64,000 bases of DNA from Methanomicrobiales archaeon (GTDB lineage: Archaea; Halobacteriota; Methanomicrobia; Methanomicrobiales; Methanospirillaceae), in assembly GCA_012729535.1 (NCBI GenBank), contig JAAYCY010000005.1:62001-126000 (forward strand), written 5' to 3'. Below the pieces are notes generated by a model. The model was not told the DNA's origin, did not search any database, and worked only from the letters and a program-made list of their open reading frames with translations. The translations under genes and the position numbers were made by a program. How positions within the stretch are numbered: position 1 is the stretch's first letter; each line of letters starts with the position of its first letter. This document shows positions 26,841 through 36,641 of this stretch, piece after piece.

Positions 26841-26850
26841 TTTTTTTTTT
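26841..26850 (+). terminator. T10 terminator after the ABC operon
   Basis: Ten consecutive T residues directly follow the permease stop codon (26835-26837). They match archaeal oligo-T termination. Confidence 0.55.
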
Positions 26851-26942
26851 GACAGGGTAGGTACATTCATTACGTACCCATAATATCGAGAAAAATGAAC
26901 AAAAGGTAAATGTCAGAAAAAATTTTTAGGTTAAGAAAATTT

Positions 26943-27173
26943 TTAATCTTCCTCACGACATGACCCAATAACGATACCATTCTTCACATCATACCAGGTG
27001 CCACCTCTTCCTTTTTTATCCGGAGGTTTAATGGTTATCCGATAGTCCCGGGTCTTTGCAGCTGTAGCTGCATTTACCTGTTCCATGATGATCTTTTGTT
27101 CTTCTTCACTTGCATTATCAAGGATATTTTTAAGATTATCCTTCTCTAGTGGATGATATGTTGCATTATACAT
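26943..27173 (-). CDS. Small hypothetical protein, 76 residues
   Basis: It opens MYNATYHPLEKDNLKNIL and continues with an acidic-basic helix (NASEEEQKIIMEQVNAATAAK). The C-terminal half (RDYRITIKPPDKKGRGGTWY...GIVIGSC) looks like a small beta structure. I do not recognise a family. The coding frame is convincing: no competing frame and a polar soluble composition. It lies 64 bases downstream of the small membrane protein gene on the same strand and could be in one unit with it. Confidence 0.55.
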   Translation of the reverse strand: MYNATYHPLEKDNLKNILDNASEEEQKIIMEQVNAATAAKTRDYRITIKPPDKKGRGGTWYDVKNGIVIGSCREED

Positions 27174-27237
27174 AGCTCTTTCCTCATGCAGGCAGGTTTT
27201 TTAAAAATTTTTCAAAGATTAAAAAGGGTAATTATTT

Positions 27238-27570
27238 TTACACCGGTCCTGTAAGAACAGGGAGAAACCATCCGACAATGGATGTAATAATCCATATGAC
27301 AACTGCAATAATCAGAGATTTTACCCATCCGATGGTATACAATTTTTGTAACGCTATAAGCCATACAATTCCAGCAATAAATGCAGCGATAAGTCCCTGT
27401 CCGATGATGAAATAGATTATCGTGTAAATAACAGTTCCGATAATCGCTGCAAGGAATGCAGTCTTAATATCTTCGGTTTCACCAAATAATTTGGTAATCA
27501 CATAGATAATAACTGCAGAAATAATGAGTGCAATGATGAACATTAACACTGCAGTAATAGTCAGATCCAT
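27238..27570 (-). CDS. Small integral membrane protein, four predicted helices
   Basis: The protein has 110 residues, mostly hydrophobic. Likely helices lie at about 5-27, 37-57, 58-78 and 84-104, with only short charged turns (GETEDIKTA, WVKS). There is no signal peptide and no catalytic motif. Its function is unknown. It lies between the unknown 76-residue gene and the DUF2098 gene, all on the minus strand. Confidence 0.6.
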   Translation of the reverse strand: MDLTITAVLMFIIALIISAVIIYVITKLFGETEDIKTAFLAAIIGTVIYTIIYFIIGQGLIAAFIAGIVWLIALQKLYTIGWVKSLIIAVVIWIITSIVGWFLPVLTGPV

Positions 27571-27810
27571 AGTTCATCAATTGTCAGAGTACGCTATAAT
27601 TCTTTCTAAACCAGTTGATGTACTATCAAAAGATGTATTTTTTTTTTATGACATACAGAAATCAGCATTGAGTTACGAAAAACTACACCCATTAACCAGG
27701 GAATCACATTTTTCGAATAATTCTCTCATCAAAAAAAATTATTTTTTCTCAAATAATCATGTTTCGAATCATATCACAAATTTATAGATATTGTGTCATT
27801 TATGAAAAGA

Positions 27811-28098
27811 TTACCCTCCTCCATGGCATGCTCCGTCCTGCTGGAGTGCAGCATCAGAAAAGTCGACCTCCTCAAATAGTTCCTTCTCTTTCCGAAATTG
27901 CTCCATATTTTTATCCTTTTCGACAGGTTTTGACATTTCTCCTTCTACCGCCGGAATTAGTTGATCTATACGATAAAAAAGGCCAGTACTATCTAAGAGA
28001 GCAAAGGTATGTCCATGGCTCTGCTGAAACTGAACAATTGTTCCCACAGTACCTGTCTTTGGATATTTGGCATAACTCCCAATGTCTATCACATTCAT
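27811..28098 (-). CDS. DUF2098-family protein
   Basis: I start at the ATG at 28098 (95 residues), where the protein begins MNVIDIGSYAKYPKTGT as DUF2098 members do. The frame is also open for eight more codons upstream. The core (GTVGTIVQF, FALLDSTGLFYRIDQL) is a small SH3-like beta barrel typical of DUF2098, a family found mainly in methanogens. The tail (about residues 55-95) is charged and ends in a CHGGG motif, possibly metal-binding. Its function is unknown. It is followed by the small membrane protein gene about 240 bases downstream. Confidence 0.7.
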   Translation of the reverse strand: MNVIDIGSYAKYPKTGTVGTIVQFQQSHGHTFALLDSTGLFYRIDQLIPAVEGEMSKPVEKDKNMEQFRKEKELFEEVDFSDAALQQDGACHGGG

Positions 28099-28176
28099 CA
28101 CCAACCGGTACCTATACTTCAAAGCTCATAATTATTTGCATGATAATCTTTAGTGTTTAATTGAGTTTTCTAAATT

Positions 28177-31100
28177 TCAATAAGAGGGCTGATAGATTCT
28201 ATAGTTACCTTTTGGCACTATTATCTCAAATCGTGCACCGATTTTATATGTTCCTGTCTCTCTGATGCTGATATCAGTCAGAGAAAGTATTTCCCTTGAG
28301 AGAAAAAGACCAAAGCCAGTATTTTTTCCAAATCCTTTATCAAAAATTTCTACTTTCTCTTCATCAGGAATACCTAATCCGTTGTCTTCCCATGAAATTA
28401 TCAATTCATTATCTGTTATTGTTGTTGACAGCCTGACTTCAGAAACATGCTGACCATGACGAATTGAGTTATCAAGTAATGTGAAAAAAACCTTCTGTAA
28501 CATTGAATCTGCAAAAATATACAGATCCGGGAGATCTTTTTTTAGGGTTATTGATTTCGGGATTGACAAATGTGAAATCAGAGAATCGATTTTTACCCAA
28601 TAAGGTTCACCGGTCCCTATTTCATCATATATCCGAGTAAATTCTATCAGATCTTGAATTTCTTCTATAGCTTTTATGGTAATTTTCAGGTACTCAGATG
28701 ATTCAGGATCTTTATATTTATCCTTCAGAAATTCTGTAATTGCATAAACTGTAGATATTTTGTTTAGAATATCATGACGGGTAATGCTGGTGAGTAGACT
28801 AAGTTTACGATTTGCTTTTCTAATTACTTCTTCTGCTTTTTTACGCTGAGTAATATCCTGGTTTACGCCGTGTGTTCTGATTGTTCTGCCATTTGCATCC
28901 TTGGTTATTCGGGTGCGGATATTCATTGACCGGATCTCGTTATCTCTCCTAATAATGCGGTGCTCTATATCTGATTGAAAATCAGGATCAGTTGTCTCAA
29001 TAGCCTTATACAATTCTTTTGATACCAGTTCAAAATCACCTGGATAGAAAAATTCACGGAAGTATTTCTCTCCACTCATCTGGTATCCTCCCTCCTGCTC
29101 AGCACTAGTCCCGTACAAATCATAAAACCTGTCATTGAAGGTAAACGTGCCAGATGTGATATCACATTCCCAATGTGCGAGACTTGCCATATCCATTGCT
29201 TCTTTAAGCGCAATCTGACTATCAATAAGAGATTGCTCTATCTGAGCTCTCTCAATCTCTGCTGCTGCCTTTACTGCAATTATATCAATTATTTTCTGTA
29301 CAGAAGGGGAGTGCTGAATGGGATCTCGAAAAAGGACACACAAAATGCCTAGTACTTCACCATCTGAATTCCACAAGGGGGTTCCAATATATCCCCGGAT
29401 ATTTAATTGCTGAAGATCTGGACTATTAGGAAAAAGTTTTGTCGCATCATCAGGATATATACAAAAACCTTTTTCCCGGACACTTTCACAAGGAGTGTCT
29501 ATGATACTGTATGAAAAATCTGAAACAAATTCTCCATCCAATAGCATGGAAAGAACCCTAACCGTATTACTATCAGGTAATAATTCACTAATCATAATAC
29601 AATCAGCTTTTAGCCAGGATCTGATGTTCTCTGCAATTGAATTGAGAGAATTGATACCGGTTTTCCCAACCATACTCTGGACTATTGTTTTAAAAGCAGA
29701 TTGAATATTGATATTTTCTGTAATATCCTCAATGGATGAGAGAATATGAGGTGTTCCTCCAATGGTAATAATACTTGATGAAAACCTGGTAATTCCATTA
29801 TTACCAGAGGCCATTCGGGATGAAATTTCAAATCCTGATACCTCCTTTTTTTCACGAATCTCTGTAAGAAATTTGTGATATTGATCGTTGTCAGGAAACA
29901 CCCCAAGGCTTTGTGCAGTTTTCCCAATAATATCTGACCTGGTATAACCGGACATTCTGATAAATGCATCATTTACGTCGACAAAAACGCCGTCTTTTGC
30001 CGAAACCAGTGTGAGCGCGACCGGATTATTCAGGAATAATGAACTCATCTTTTGTTCAGATTCACGAAGTCCGTCTTCTGCTTTTTTTCGTTCGGTAACA
30101 TCATGAATAGAAAAGATAATCGCGGAAATCCCAGAATAAAAAATCTTACGACCAATGCACTCGATCCAGATGAGTCTCTTATCAAGGGTTGAGACTTGAT
30201 AATTCATAATAAAGTCATCACTCCCAGCCTTGATTTTTTGTAAATCATTGAGAGCATTATCACGAAATTCCGGAAGAATAAATGAGAAAATATTTATCCT
30301 TTCCTCGAGGTTTTCATCCAAGGAGCAACCCATAATATGACAAATCCTGGGATTAGAAAATAAAATATTTCCGGAAAAATCGACAATTATGGTCCCGTCA
30401 AGTGATTTTTCTACAAGGGCCCTGAATTTTCTTTCACTATCTTTTATCTCCTCCTCCATTTTTTTTCGTTCTGAAATGTCTACTATAACTCCACGGATTC
30501 CGGTAATTTCCCCATCCTTGAAAATTGGTGAAGTATAGATATTAATCGGAAAAGTAGTTCCGTTACCTCTTAAAGCTAGATATTCCTCTAATTCATAAGG
30601 AATTCCTCCGATTAATTTCTGAATATTTTCTCTGATTTTTTCATGTGAAGAGGGATGGATAAATGAAAGAGCAGGATATCCTTCCTTGATATTCTGGTTT
30701 TGAGAATCCTTCATTGTTCGGCCATGCTGATTTACATAAGTAATAATTAGATCCATATCCATCTCGAATATGGTTTGAGGTTTTAATTCGGCAAAAGAAC
30801 GGAATTTTTCTTCACTATCACGGAGTGCATCTTCAGCTAATTTCCGACTGGTGATTTCTCTCCAGGAAATCAGAATAGATTCTGACTTTTGATGTGGTAT
30901 TTTCCTTCCATGACCTTCAACCCAGATTTCACGATTCTTTCTGGTAATGAGTTTATACTGGGTTATTTGTCCTTCAATACCATCAATAATGCTATGAAGA
31001 TCCCGGGTTATTATCTCTTTAAAAACTGGATGGATATATTCCAGGATATCTTTCTTACCAATTATTTCTTCGCTTCGTTGTTCATCAATAATACTAAGGC

Positions 31101-32106
31101 CTGTTGGATTAATAAACTGGATGATACCATTAAAATCCAGAATTAGAATTGAATCATGTGAGTATTCCACAAGATTTCTGAATTTACTCTCGCTTTCACG
31201 TAATGAATGCTCGGTGTTTTTTACCTTCGTAATGTCACGGATTGATTCTATGGCACCGGTAATCTCACCGGCCTGGTTATAGAGTGGACAAGCTTTGGTA
31301 AGAATGTGAATCCGTTCTCCCTTGGAAAACGAGGTGTTACTTTCTGCAGAGATTGCATCACCGTTTTGATACACATTATTATAGTATGATTCAATCGTTA
31401 CAATTGGTTCTTGTATGAGATCAATGAGAAGAGGACGACGATAACCATAAAAAGGAATGGCATAGTCATAATCTCCTTTTCCAAGCATATCTGATGATGA
31501 TATACCACTAAGTTCTTCAATTGCACGGTTCCAGGCAATTACTCTGCCTTCCTTATCGATTGCAAAGGTAGCATCAGGGAGGAATTCAATGATATCAGAA
31601 AGCCTTTTTTCAGTATCCCGATGTAATCGTTCGGCCTGTTTTCGTCTCACAGCCTGCTTAATTTTATGCGATAACTCCGCATACTGAGGACGTGCATCTC
31701 CTCCTTTCTGGAGATAAAAATCTACCCCGTTATCTATTGCCTCTATTACGACTTCTTCTCTGCCTTTTCCAGTAAAAATTATAAAAGGAATATCAGGAAA
31801 CCGTTTTCTGAAGGTTTTGAGAAACTCAATGCCGTCCATATCCGGCATCTGGTAATCTGATACAATAGCGTCGTAATATTCTATGCTTGGAGAATTCAAT
31901 GCATCTTCTGCAGAATTTATAATATCAACATTAAATTCATCGGTTTCTTCAAGAAAAAGTTTACATAAATCGAGTAAATATTCTTCATCATCTACATATA
32001 ATATCGATATTTTGTGTCGAACAGATGGGACAGTGTTTCGATTACCATTTATCAACAGGTCAGACAATCCCAATCTTCCTCCTTTATAAATTATACATTT
32101 TTTCAA
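28177..32106 (-). CDS. Giant hybrid sensor histidine kinase: receiver, six PAS, one GAF, kinase core
   Basis: The protein has 1,309 residues. The N-terminal receiver (about 33-150) has D39-D40, phospho-acceptor D84 in SDYQMPDMDG and K134 in LQKGGD. PAS domains sit near 170-290, 305-420, 430-550, 560-670 and 680-795, a GAF domain near 805-945, and a sixth PAS near 955-1085. The kinase has the phospho-His helix TRHDILNKIS and an ATPase with DNSIRHG (N box), EDNGLGIP (G1) and GFGLFLSREIL (G2). It has no membrane segment, so it senses inside the cell, perhaps redox, ligand or light through PAS cofactors that cannot be read here. Its receiver is paralogous to that of the 3978-5654 protein. Start alternatives lie within the first 20 codons. 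Confidence 0.88.
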   Translation of the reverse strand: MKKCIIYKGGRLGLSDLLINGNRNTVPSVRHKISILYVDDEEYLLDLCKLFLEETDEFNVDIINSAEDALNSPSIEYYDAIVSDYQMPDMDGIEFLKTFRKRFPDIPFIIFTGKGREEVVIEAIDNGVDFYLQKGGDARPQYAELSHKIKQAVRRKQAERLHRDTEKRLSDIIEFLPDATFAIDKEGRVIAWNRAIEELSGISSSDMLGKGDYDYAIPFYGYRRPLLIDLIQEPIVTIESYYNNVYQNGDAISAESNTSFSKGERIHILTKACPLYNQAGEITGAIESIRDITKVKNTEHSLRESESKFRNLVEYSHDSILILDFNGIIQFINPTGLSIIDEQRSEEIIGKKDILEYIHPVFKEIITRDLHSIIDGIEGQITQYKLITRKNREIWVEGHGRKIPHQKSESILISWREITSRKLAEDALRDSEEKFRSFAELKPQTIFEMDMDLIITYVNQHGRTMKDSQNQNIKEGYPALSFIHPSSHEKIRENIQKLIGGIPYELEEYLALRGNGTTFPINIYTSPIFKDGEITGIRGVIVDISERKKMEEEIKDSERKFRALVEKSLDGTIIVDFSGNILFSNPRICHIMGCSLDENLEERINIFSFILPEFRDNALNDLQKIKAGSDDFIMNYQVSTLDKRLIWIECIGRKIFYSGISAIIFSIHDVTERKKAEDGLRESEQKMSSLFLNNPVALTLVSAKDGVFVDVNDAFIRMSGYTRSDIIGKTAQSLGVFPDNDQYHKFLTEIREKKEVSGFEISSRMASGNNGITRFSSSIITIGGTPHILSSIEDITENINIQSAFKTIVQSMVGKTGINSLNSIAENIRSWLKADCIMISELLPDSNTVRVLSMLLDGEFVSDFSYSIIDTPCESVREKGFCIYPDDATKLFPNSPDLQQLNIRGYIGTPLWNSDGEVLGILCVLFRDPIQHSPSVQKIIDIIAVKAAAEIERAQIEQSLIDSQIALKEAMDMASLAHWECDITSGTFTFNDRFYDLYGTSAEQEGGYQMSGEKYFREFFYPGDFELVSKELYKAIETTDPDFQSDIEHRIIRRDNEIRSMNIRTRITKDANGRTIRTHGVNQDITQRKKAEEVIRKANRKLSLLTSITRHDILNKISTVYAITEFLKDKYKDPESSEYLKITIKAIEEIQDLIEFTRIYDEIGTGEPYWVKIDSLISHLSIPKSITLKKDLPDLYIFADSMLQKVFFTLLDNSIRHGQHVSEVRLSTTITDNELIISWEDNGLGIPDEEKVEIFDKGFGKNTGFGLFLSREILSLTDISIRETGTYKIGARFEIIVPKGNYRIYQPSY

Positions 32107-32381
32107 TTAAATCCAGGTTCGGATTGTATGCTATAGTCTTTTAGTTTGAAAAATTTATCTGTCACCAAAAAAATTTTTTTCCCAGATAATGTACATTATT
32201 GTTCATTAAATAACTATTTATATCATTGGATAATTTTGAAACGAAGTATCGATAATAACACAGAAATAGCCGGATTTGTTGTTGGAAATGAATATTGCGT
32301 TTATCGGAACAGGTAATTAGAGAATAAATCACTGATATCCAGTATCGAATTGATGAAAAAAAACCAAATGAACCGAACTTA

Positions 32382-32453
32382 AGCCGCTGGAGGGACTTGA
32401 ACCCTCGACCTGCTGATTACGAATCAGCCGCTATACCGCTAAGCCACAACGGC
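32382..32453 (-). tRNA. tRNA-Thr(CGT)
   Basis: A complete cloverleaf on the minus strand. The acceptor stem is GCCGTTG/CAGCGGC with one G-T wobble. The anticodon arm is GCTGA-TTCGTAA-TCAGC with anticodon CGT. The T arm is GAGGG-TTCAAGT-CCCTC. The discriminator base is T, as usual for archaeal tRNA-Thr. No CCA is encoded and no intron is seen. It decodes ACG and is charged by the ThrRS at 22-24 kb. Confidence 0.95.
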
Positions 32454-32476
32454 GTGCCGTTATTATACGATGGAAT

Positions 32477-32485
32477 TATATTAAA
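32477..32485 (-). promoter_or_regulatory. TATA box of tRNA-Thr
   Basis: TTTAATATA on the minus strand, 24-32 bases before the tRNA 5' end. This is the standard distance for an archaeal TBP site. Confidence 0.5.
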
Positions 32486-32698
32486 AAATATCTCTTTTCC
32501 AAAAAAAATAATCGGTTTTATAAAACACGTTTACCATTAATCTCGTCCTTGCAATTCACAAATTCCTGAATATATACGCTTAATCAATCTGGATGAAATT
32601 ATCTCCAGATATTGGGACTATTTATTAAAATAATACCTCTTCCATATAAGTTCCGTGATAAGAAACTATTTCTCTGACAATCAATTGATATATATGGC

Positions 32699-34606
32699 AT
32701 GAAGATCGGAATAACACTCCCGTTCCTTGTACTGTTATTCTTATCTGCTTTTACTGCTGGAGTAATAGCAGATGAAGAAAACCTTACCGGAACAGGTTGG
32801 TACGATCAAGGACAGATGGCCCTTGAAAATGAAAACTATGAAGAAGCTGTCACTGCTTTTACCAATGCATTAGAAGAAGAACCGGAAAACTCAGAACTTT
32901 TCTTTAAATTAGGTAATGCATTAGTCATGACTGGAGATGTGGAATCTGCACTCTATGCATATGAGAATGCCACTTCTATCAATCCTGAATATGGAGAAGC
33001 CTGGGGTAATATGGGATATATCTATCTCATTGGCAAACAAACACCAGAACCAGAACCTGCACTTGAAACTTTAACAAAAGCAGTGGAATATGTCACCGAT
33101 GATCCTGGAATTTATATCAACAAAGGTATTGCTCATCTGCTCAACAGTGATTCGAATACTGCCCTTGAAAGCTTTAATGAAGCAATAAATCTTAATCCGG
33201 ATGGATCACGTGCATATTACTGGAAAGGTATTACCCAGTCTGACCTTGGTGCTCCTGACGAAGCAATTGAGTCTTATAATAATGCCATCGAATTAAATCC
33301 CGAATTTAAAGATGCTCTTTATGCAAAAGGAATAGCAGAAAGTGCTCTTGGACTGTTTGAAGAGGCAGAAACAAGCTTTAATGAAGTGCTTACAATTGAA
33401 GGAGATTATTCAGAACCGTTCCTTACTGTTGGTAGCGATTCAGATGTATGGGACCGCAAGGGGCGTATCCTCTTTGAAGTTCAAAACAATCCTGATGAGG
33501 CAATTGTTGCTTTTAATAAGGCTGTTGAGTTAAACCCTGATAATGCAAATGCATTATACTACAAGGGCCGGGTTTTATATGACCAGGATGATTTGACAGG
33601 AGCCATGGCCGCATTTGATGCTGCAAGCCAGGCTGATCCTACCATGGGAGTCGTCCATTACTGGAAAGGACAGGTATACATTGATATGAGTGACCGTTCT
33701 GGTGCGATATCTGAATTTAGAACTGCAACCGAATTAAACCCAGGACTTGCTGATGCATGGTATTACCTTGGTGGACTTTTAAGTGATGATGGATCCTACG
33801 AGGAAGCCGTTCAGGCACTTGATGAGATGATTTCTCTCCGTCCTGACCTTGCCGATCCATATTATCTCAAGGGACTTAGTCAGTACCAGATTGAAAGTTA
33901 CCAGGATGCAATAGATTCCCTTGAACAGGCAACAGTTCTGAATGCCTCACAAATGACAGATGATGATCGTTCAAAGGCATATTATACCCTTGGACTTGCA
34001 AAGGTCCAAAACGATGATTCACAGGGTGCTTCTGAAGCTTTTGCTGATTCAGTCGCTCTCAATGCATCAAATGCGGTAGCATGGAATGATTATGGCGTCA
34101 CCCTTGACACTCTCGAAAATTATGAGGAAGCACTACAGGCATTTGAAGAAGCACTGACAATTGGTGGAGATTCTGCTGAGTATTATTATAACCAGGGTAC
34201 TACCTTAAACAAACTTGACAGGACAGAAGAAGCAATAGCATCCTTTGACAAGGCTTTAGAGATTGAAACAAATCAGCGTGCATATCTCGCCAAAGGTATT
34301 GCTCTAATGAAACTGGAAGACTATGCAACTGCTCAAACTGTATTTGAACAGGGTATTGCAATGGATGATACCAAGGCAGATCTCTGGGCACAAAAAGCCA
34401 TGGCTCTGTATAAACAGGGTAAGAACGACGAAGCACTTGAAGCAGTCAATATGGCTTTGAGTCTTGATGAATCCTGGCAGTATGCTCTTGATTTAAAAAC
34501 CCTTATTGAAAATCCTGATAACCAGACAGATACAACATCAGAAAATACAGATGAATCCAGTACAAATGAGAGTTTTATTGAAGATAATAACATGACCGAA
34601 GAATAG
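32699..34606 (+). CDS. Exported TPR-repeat protein (about 16 repeats)
   Basis: The protein has 635 residues. A signal peptide (about residues 1-24) starts MKIGITLPFLVLLFLSAFTA. About 16 consecutive tetratricopeptide repeats of 34 residues fill residues 30-610, each with the pattern Y/W-x3-G..A-x6-AIxxFxxAxxLNP. The last 25 residues are acidic and Asn/Thr/Ser-rich, with no membrane anchor. TPR arrays are superhelical protein-binding scaffolds, so this one should act outside the membrane or tethered by glycans. Partners are not known. A second TPR gene without a signal peptide follows about 90 bases later. Confidence 0.88.
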   Translation: MKIGITLPFLVLLFLSAFTAGVIADEENLTGTGWYDQGQMALENENYEEAVTAFTNALEEEPENSELFFKLGNALVMTGDVESALYAYENATSINPEYGEAWGNMGYIYLIGKQTPEPEPALETLTKAVEYVTDDPGIYINKGIAHLLNSDSNTALESFNEAINLNPDGSRAYYWKGITQSDLGAPDEAIESYNNAIELNPEFKDALYAKGIAESALGLFEEAETSFNEVLTIEGDYSEPFLTVGSDSDVWDRKGRILFEVQNNPDEAIVAFNKAVELNPDNANALYYKGRVLYDQDDLTGAMAAFDAASQADPTMGVVHYWKGQVYIDMSDRSGAISEFRTATELNPGLADAWYYLGGLLSDDGSYEEAVQALDEMISLRPDLADPYYLKGLSQYQIESYQDAIDSLEQATVLNASQMTDDDRSKAYYTLGLAKVQNDDSQGASEAFADSVALNASNAVAWNDYGVTLDTLENYEEALQAFEEALTIGGDSAEYYYNQGTTLNKLDRTEEAIASFDKALEIETNQRAYLAKGIALMKLEDYATAQTVFEQGIAMDDTKADLWAQKAMALYKQGKNDEALEAVNMALSLDESWQYALDLKTLIENPDNQTDTTSENTDESSTNESFIEDNNMTEE

Positions 34607-34621
34607 AAAGGTCACTTAAAC

Positions 34622-34629
34622 TTTTTTTT
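34622..34629 (+). terminator. T8 terminator
   Basis: Eight T residues, 16 bases after the stop of the exported TPR gene and upstream of the next TPR gene. The two genes may therefore be separately transcribed. Confidence 0.4.
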
Positions 34630-34693
34630 CCCCAAAGTTCAATTAATCCTGTGCTGATATCTATAACACATAGGAACTACAGGTTCCTGGTTT

Positions 34694-36550
34694 ATGGTCT
34701 TTATGCAATCAGGTGAGAAAGAACTTATTATGCTTCGTGCAATTCATCATGCACAACATGAAGAATTTGACAAAGCAATAGCGTGTATACAGTTGATTCT
34801 TGATGATGATCCGTATGACATGACTGCCTGGTTTAATAAAGCCCATACATTGAGACTTTCAGGAAGAACAGATGAAGCATATACATTACTCTCCTGGCTG
34901 TACAAAGAATGTCCGGATCGTGCAGATATCTGTTTTGAATTGGGAATGCTGGCTAAAGAATCTGGTAATATAAAAGAAGCAGAAAAATTTTTTTTAACCT
35001 GTATTTCTATCGAGCCTCTATCATCTATACCCCGTGTTGAGCTCGGAACTATGTTTTTTGCTAATAACGATTGTATTAAGGCAAAAAAATTCTTTGCCGA
35101 TGCCTTGGTATTTAATCCCGGAAATATTTACATCCTTCATCATCTGGGTCTCATTGCCCAGCATACTGGTACCTATGAGGAAGCAGAACGCTGGTTTTTT
35201 GAAGCTTCCGAACATGATCCGACAGACACTGAAACATGGTATAATATGGCACACCTCTATGAACTCCAGGGGAGACATACCGATGAAATCGCCTGTTATG
35301 ATCGGATAATTGCATTAGATCCTGAACAATTAGTCCCCTGGCTCAAGAAAGGCCTGTGTTATCTGATATCAGATGAACTCTCTAAGTCCATAGCATGCTT
35401 TCGGATGGCTTGCAGGCTGGATTCAGATAGTCATCTTCCATATCTCCTGACAGGTCTTGTTTACTCCATACTAGACCAGAATGAAGATGCTGTTTTATCA
35501 CTGGAAAAAGCAGTTAGATTATCTGACGGTACGGAAGTAATGGTCCAATATGGACGTGCTCTTGGTGCCTGTATGCGATACGAAGATGCGTTGGAGGTTT
35601 TCTCAGGGATAATTTCGCGTCATCCGGATAACAAAGCTGCTGCTGAAGGGTATGCCCGCTCACTTTACCTCCTTGGCAAGTATGATGAAATTATTCCCTT
35701 GTGTATTGAACAACTAAAGCGGGATCCTGATAATCCTTTTTGGGTAACGACTTATGCCCGAGTATTGGGATGGAATCTTGAGGATCCCAATACTGCTATC
35801 TCTATTCTAAACAAAGGAAGAGTAAATATCTCTGGACTTCAGATACCCCTTGTACTCGCAGATCTCTTAGTACAAACCGGCAAAATAGAAGAAGCCATGG
35901 ACTTGTTATTGGATTTGGAAACTGTATTCACAAATGATTTTCAGGTTCTTTTTAGGTTATCTTCACTTCTTGCAAAGATGAAGGATTTTGAGAGAGCTTC
36001 ACATTATTTTGAAATGCTGGTGAAACAACGACCAAATGATATGAATCTTTTATTCCTGGCTGGGCAGGCTTCTGAACAATCAGGTGATCCTTATAACGCA
36101 TTAAGCTTGTATACTAAAGCAGTAACAGGAATGCCGGATAATCCAGAATTATGGCTGGCAAGAGCCCGTGTTATGATGGATCTTGAGATGTACCAGGATG
36201 CTGCAGTAAATGCTTCTCAGGCAGTTGCGTTAAACCCTGACTGGCATGAAGCCTTTCTCCTGAAGGGTATGGCAGAGATCCATGTTGAAGATTATGACAA
36301 GGCACGAAAAAGCCTGACATGCGCTACCACCCTTGACAGAGATAATCCTGATGGCTGGGGATATCTAGGCGATGCACTTTTCCTTTCCGGTGAAAAACAA
36401 GCTGCAAAGATATGTTATGAGCGGGCTTTAAAACTTGATCCTGATGATCCCAAAGGACAGGCAGGATATAAGGCATGTTCCAAAAATGAATCAGGAACAA
36501 AAGACCGTAACAATGAAGAACCTATATTGGATAAAAATTTGAAAGATTAA
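34694..36550 (+). CDS. Cytoplasmic TPR-repeat protein (about 17 repeats)
   Basis: The protein has 618 residues with no signal peptide or membrane segment. Some 17 TPR-like repeats of 34 residues run from residue 10 to about 590. The best-conserved are at both ends (for example GTYEEAERWFFEASEHDP and SGEKQAAKICYERALKLDP). The middle repeats (about 290-420) are degenerate. The C-terminal tail is short and charged. It is a probable protein-interaction scaffold of unknown partners. It shares neighbourhood and repeat type with the exported TPR protein, but its repeats differ in sequence, so it is not a recent duplicate. Confidence 0.85.
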   Translation: MVFMQSGEKELIMLRAIHHAQHEEFDKAIACIQLILDDDPYDMTAWFNKAHTLRLSGRTDEAYTLLSWLYKECPDRADICFELGMLAKESGNIKEAEKFFLTCISIEPLSSIPRVELGTMFFANNDCIKAKKFFADALVFNPGNIYILHHLGLIAQHTGTYEEAERWFFEASEHDPTDTETWYNMAHLYELQGRHTDEIACYDRIIALDPEQLVPWLKKGLCYLISDELSKSIACFRMACRLDSDSHLPYLLTGLVYSILDQNEDAVLSLEKAVRLSDGTEVMVQYGRALGACMRYEDALEVFSGIISRHPDNKAAAEGYARSLYLLGKYDEIIPLCIEQLKRDPDNPFWVTTYARVLGWNLEDPNTAISILNKGRVNISGLQIPLVLADLLVQTGKIEEAMDLLLDLETVFTNDFQVLFRLSSLLAKMKDFERASHYFEMLVKQRPNDMNLLFLAGQASEQSGDPYNALSLYTKAVTGMPDNPELWLARARVMMDLEMYQDAAVNASQAVALNPDWHEAFLLKGMAEIHVEDYDKARKSLTCATTLDRDNPDGWGYLGDALFLSGEKQAAKICYERALKLDPDDPKGQAGYKACSKNESGTKDRNNEEPILDKNLKD

Positions 36551-36641
36551 TAATGACAAATTCCGATGCTCTGTATCATTCACCTAATATTCCTAAACCA
36601 TGTCATTTTGTATGATATCCCTCCCGGAGGTTTACTAACAG

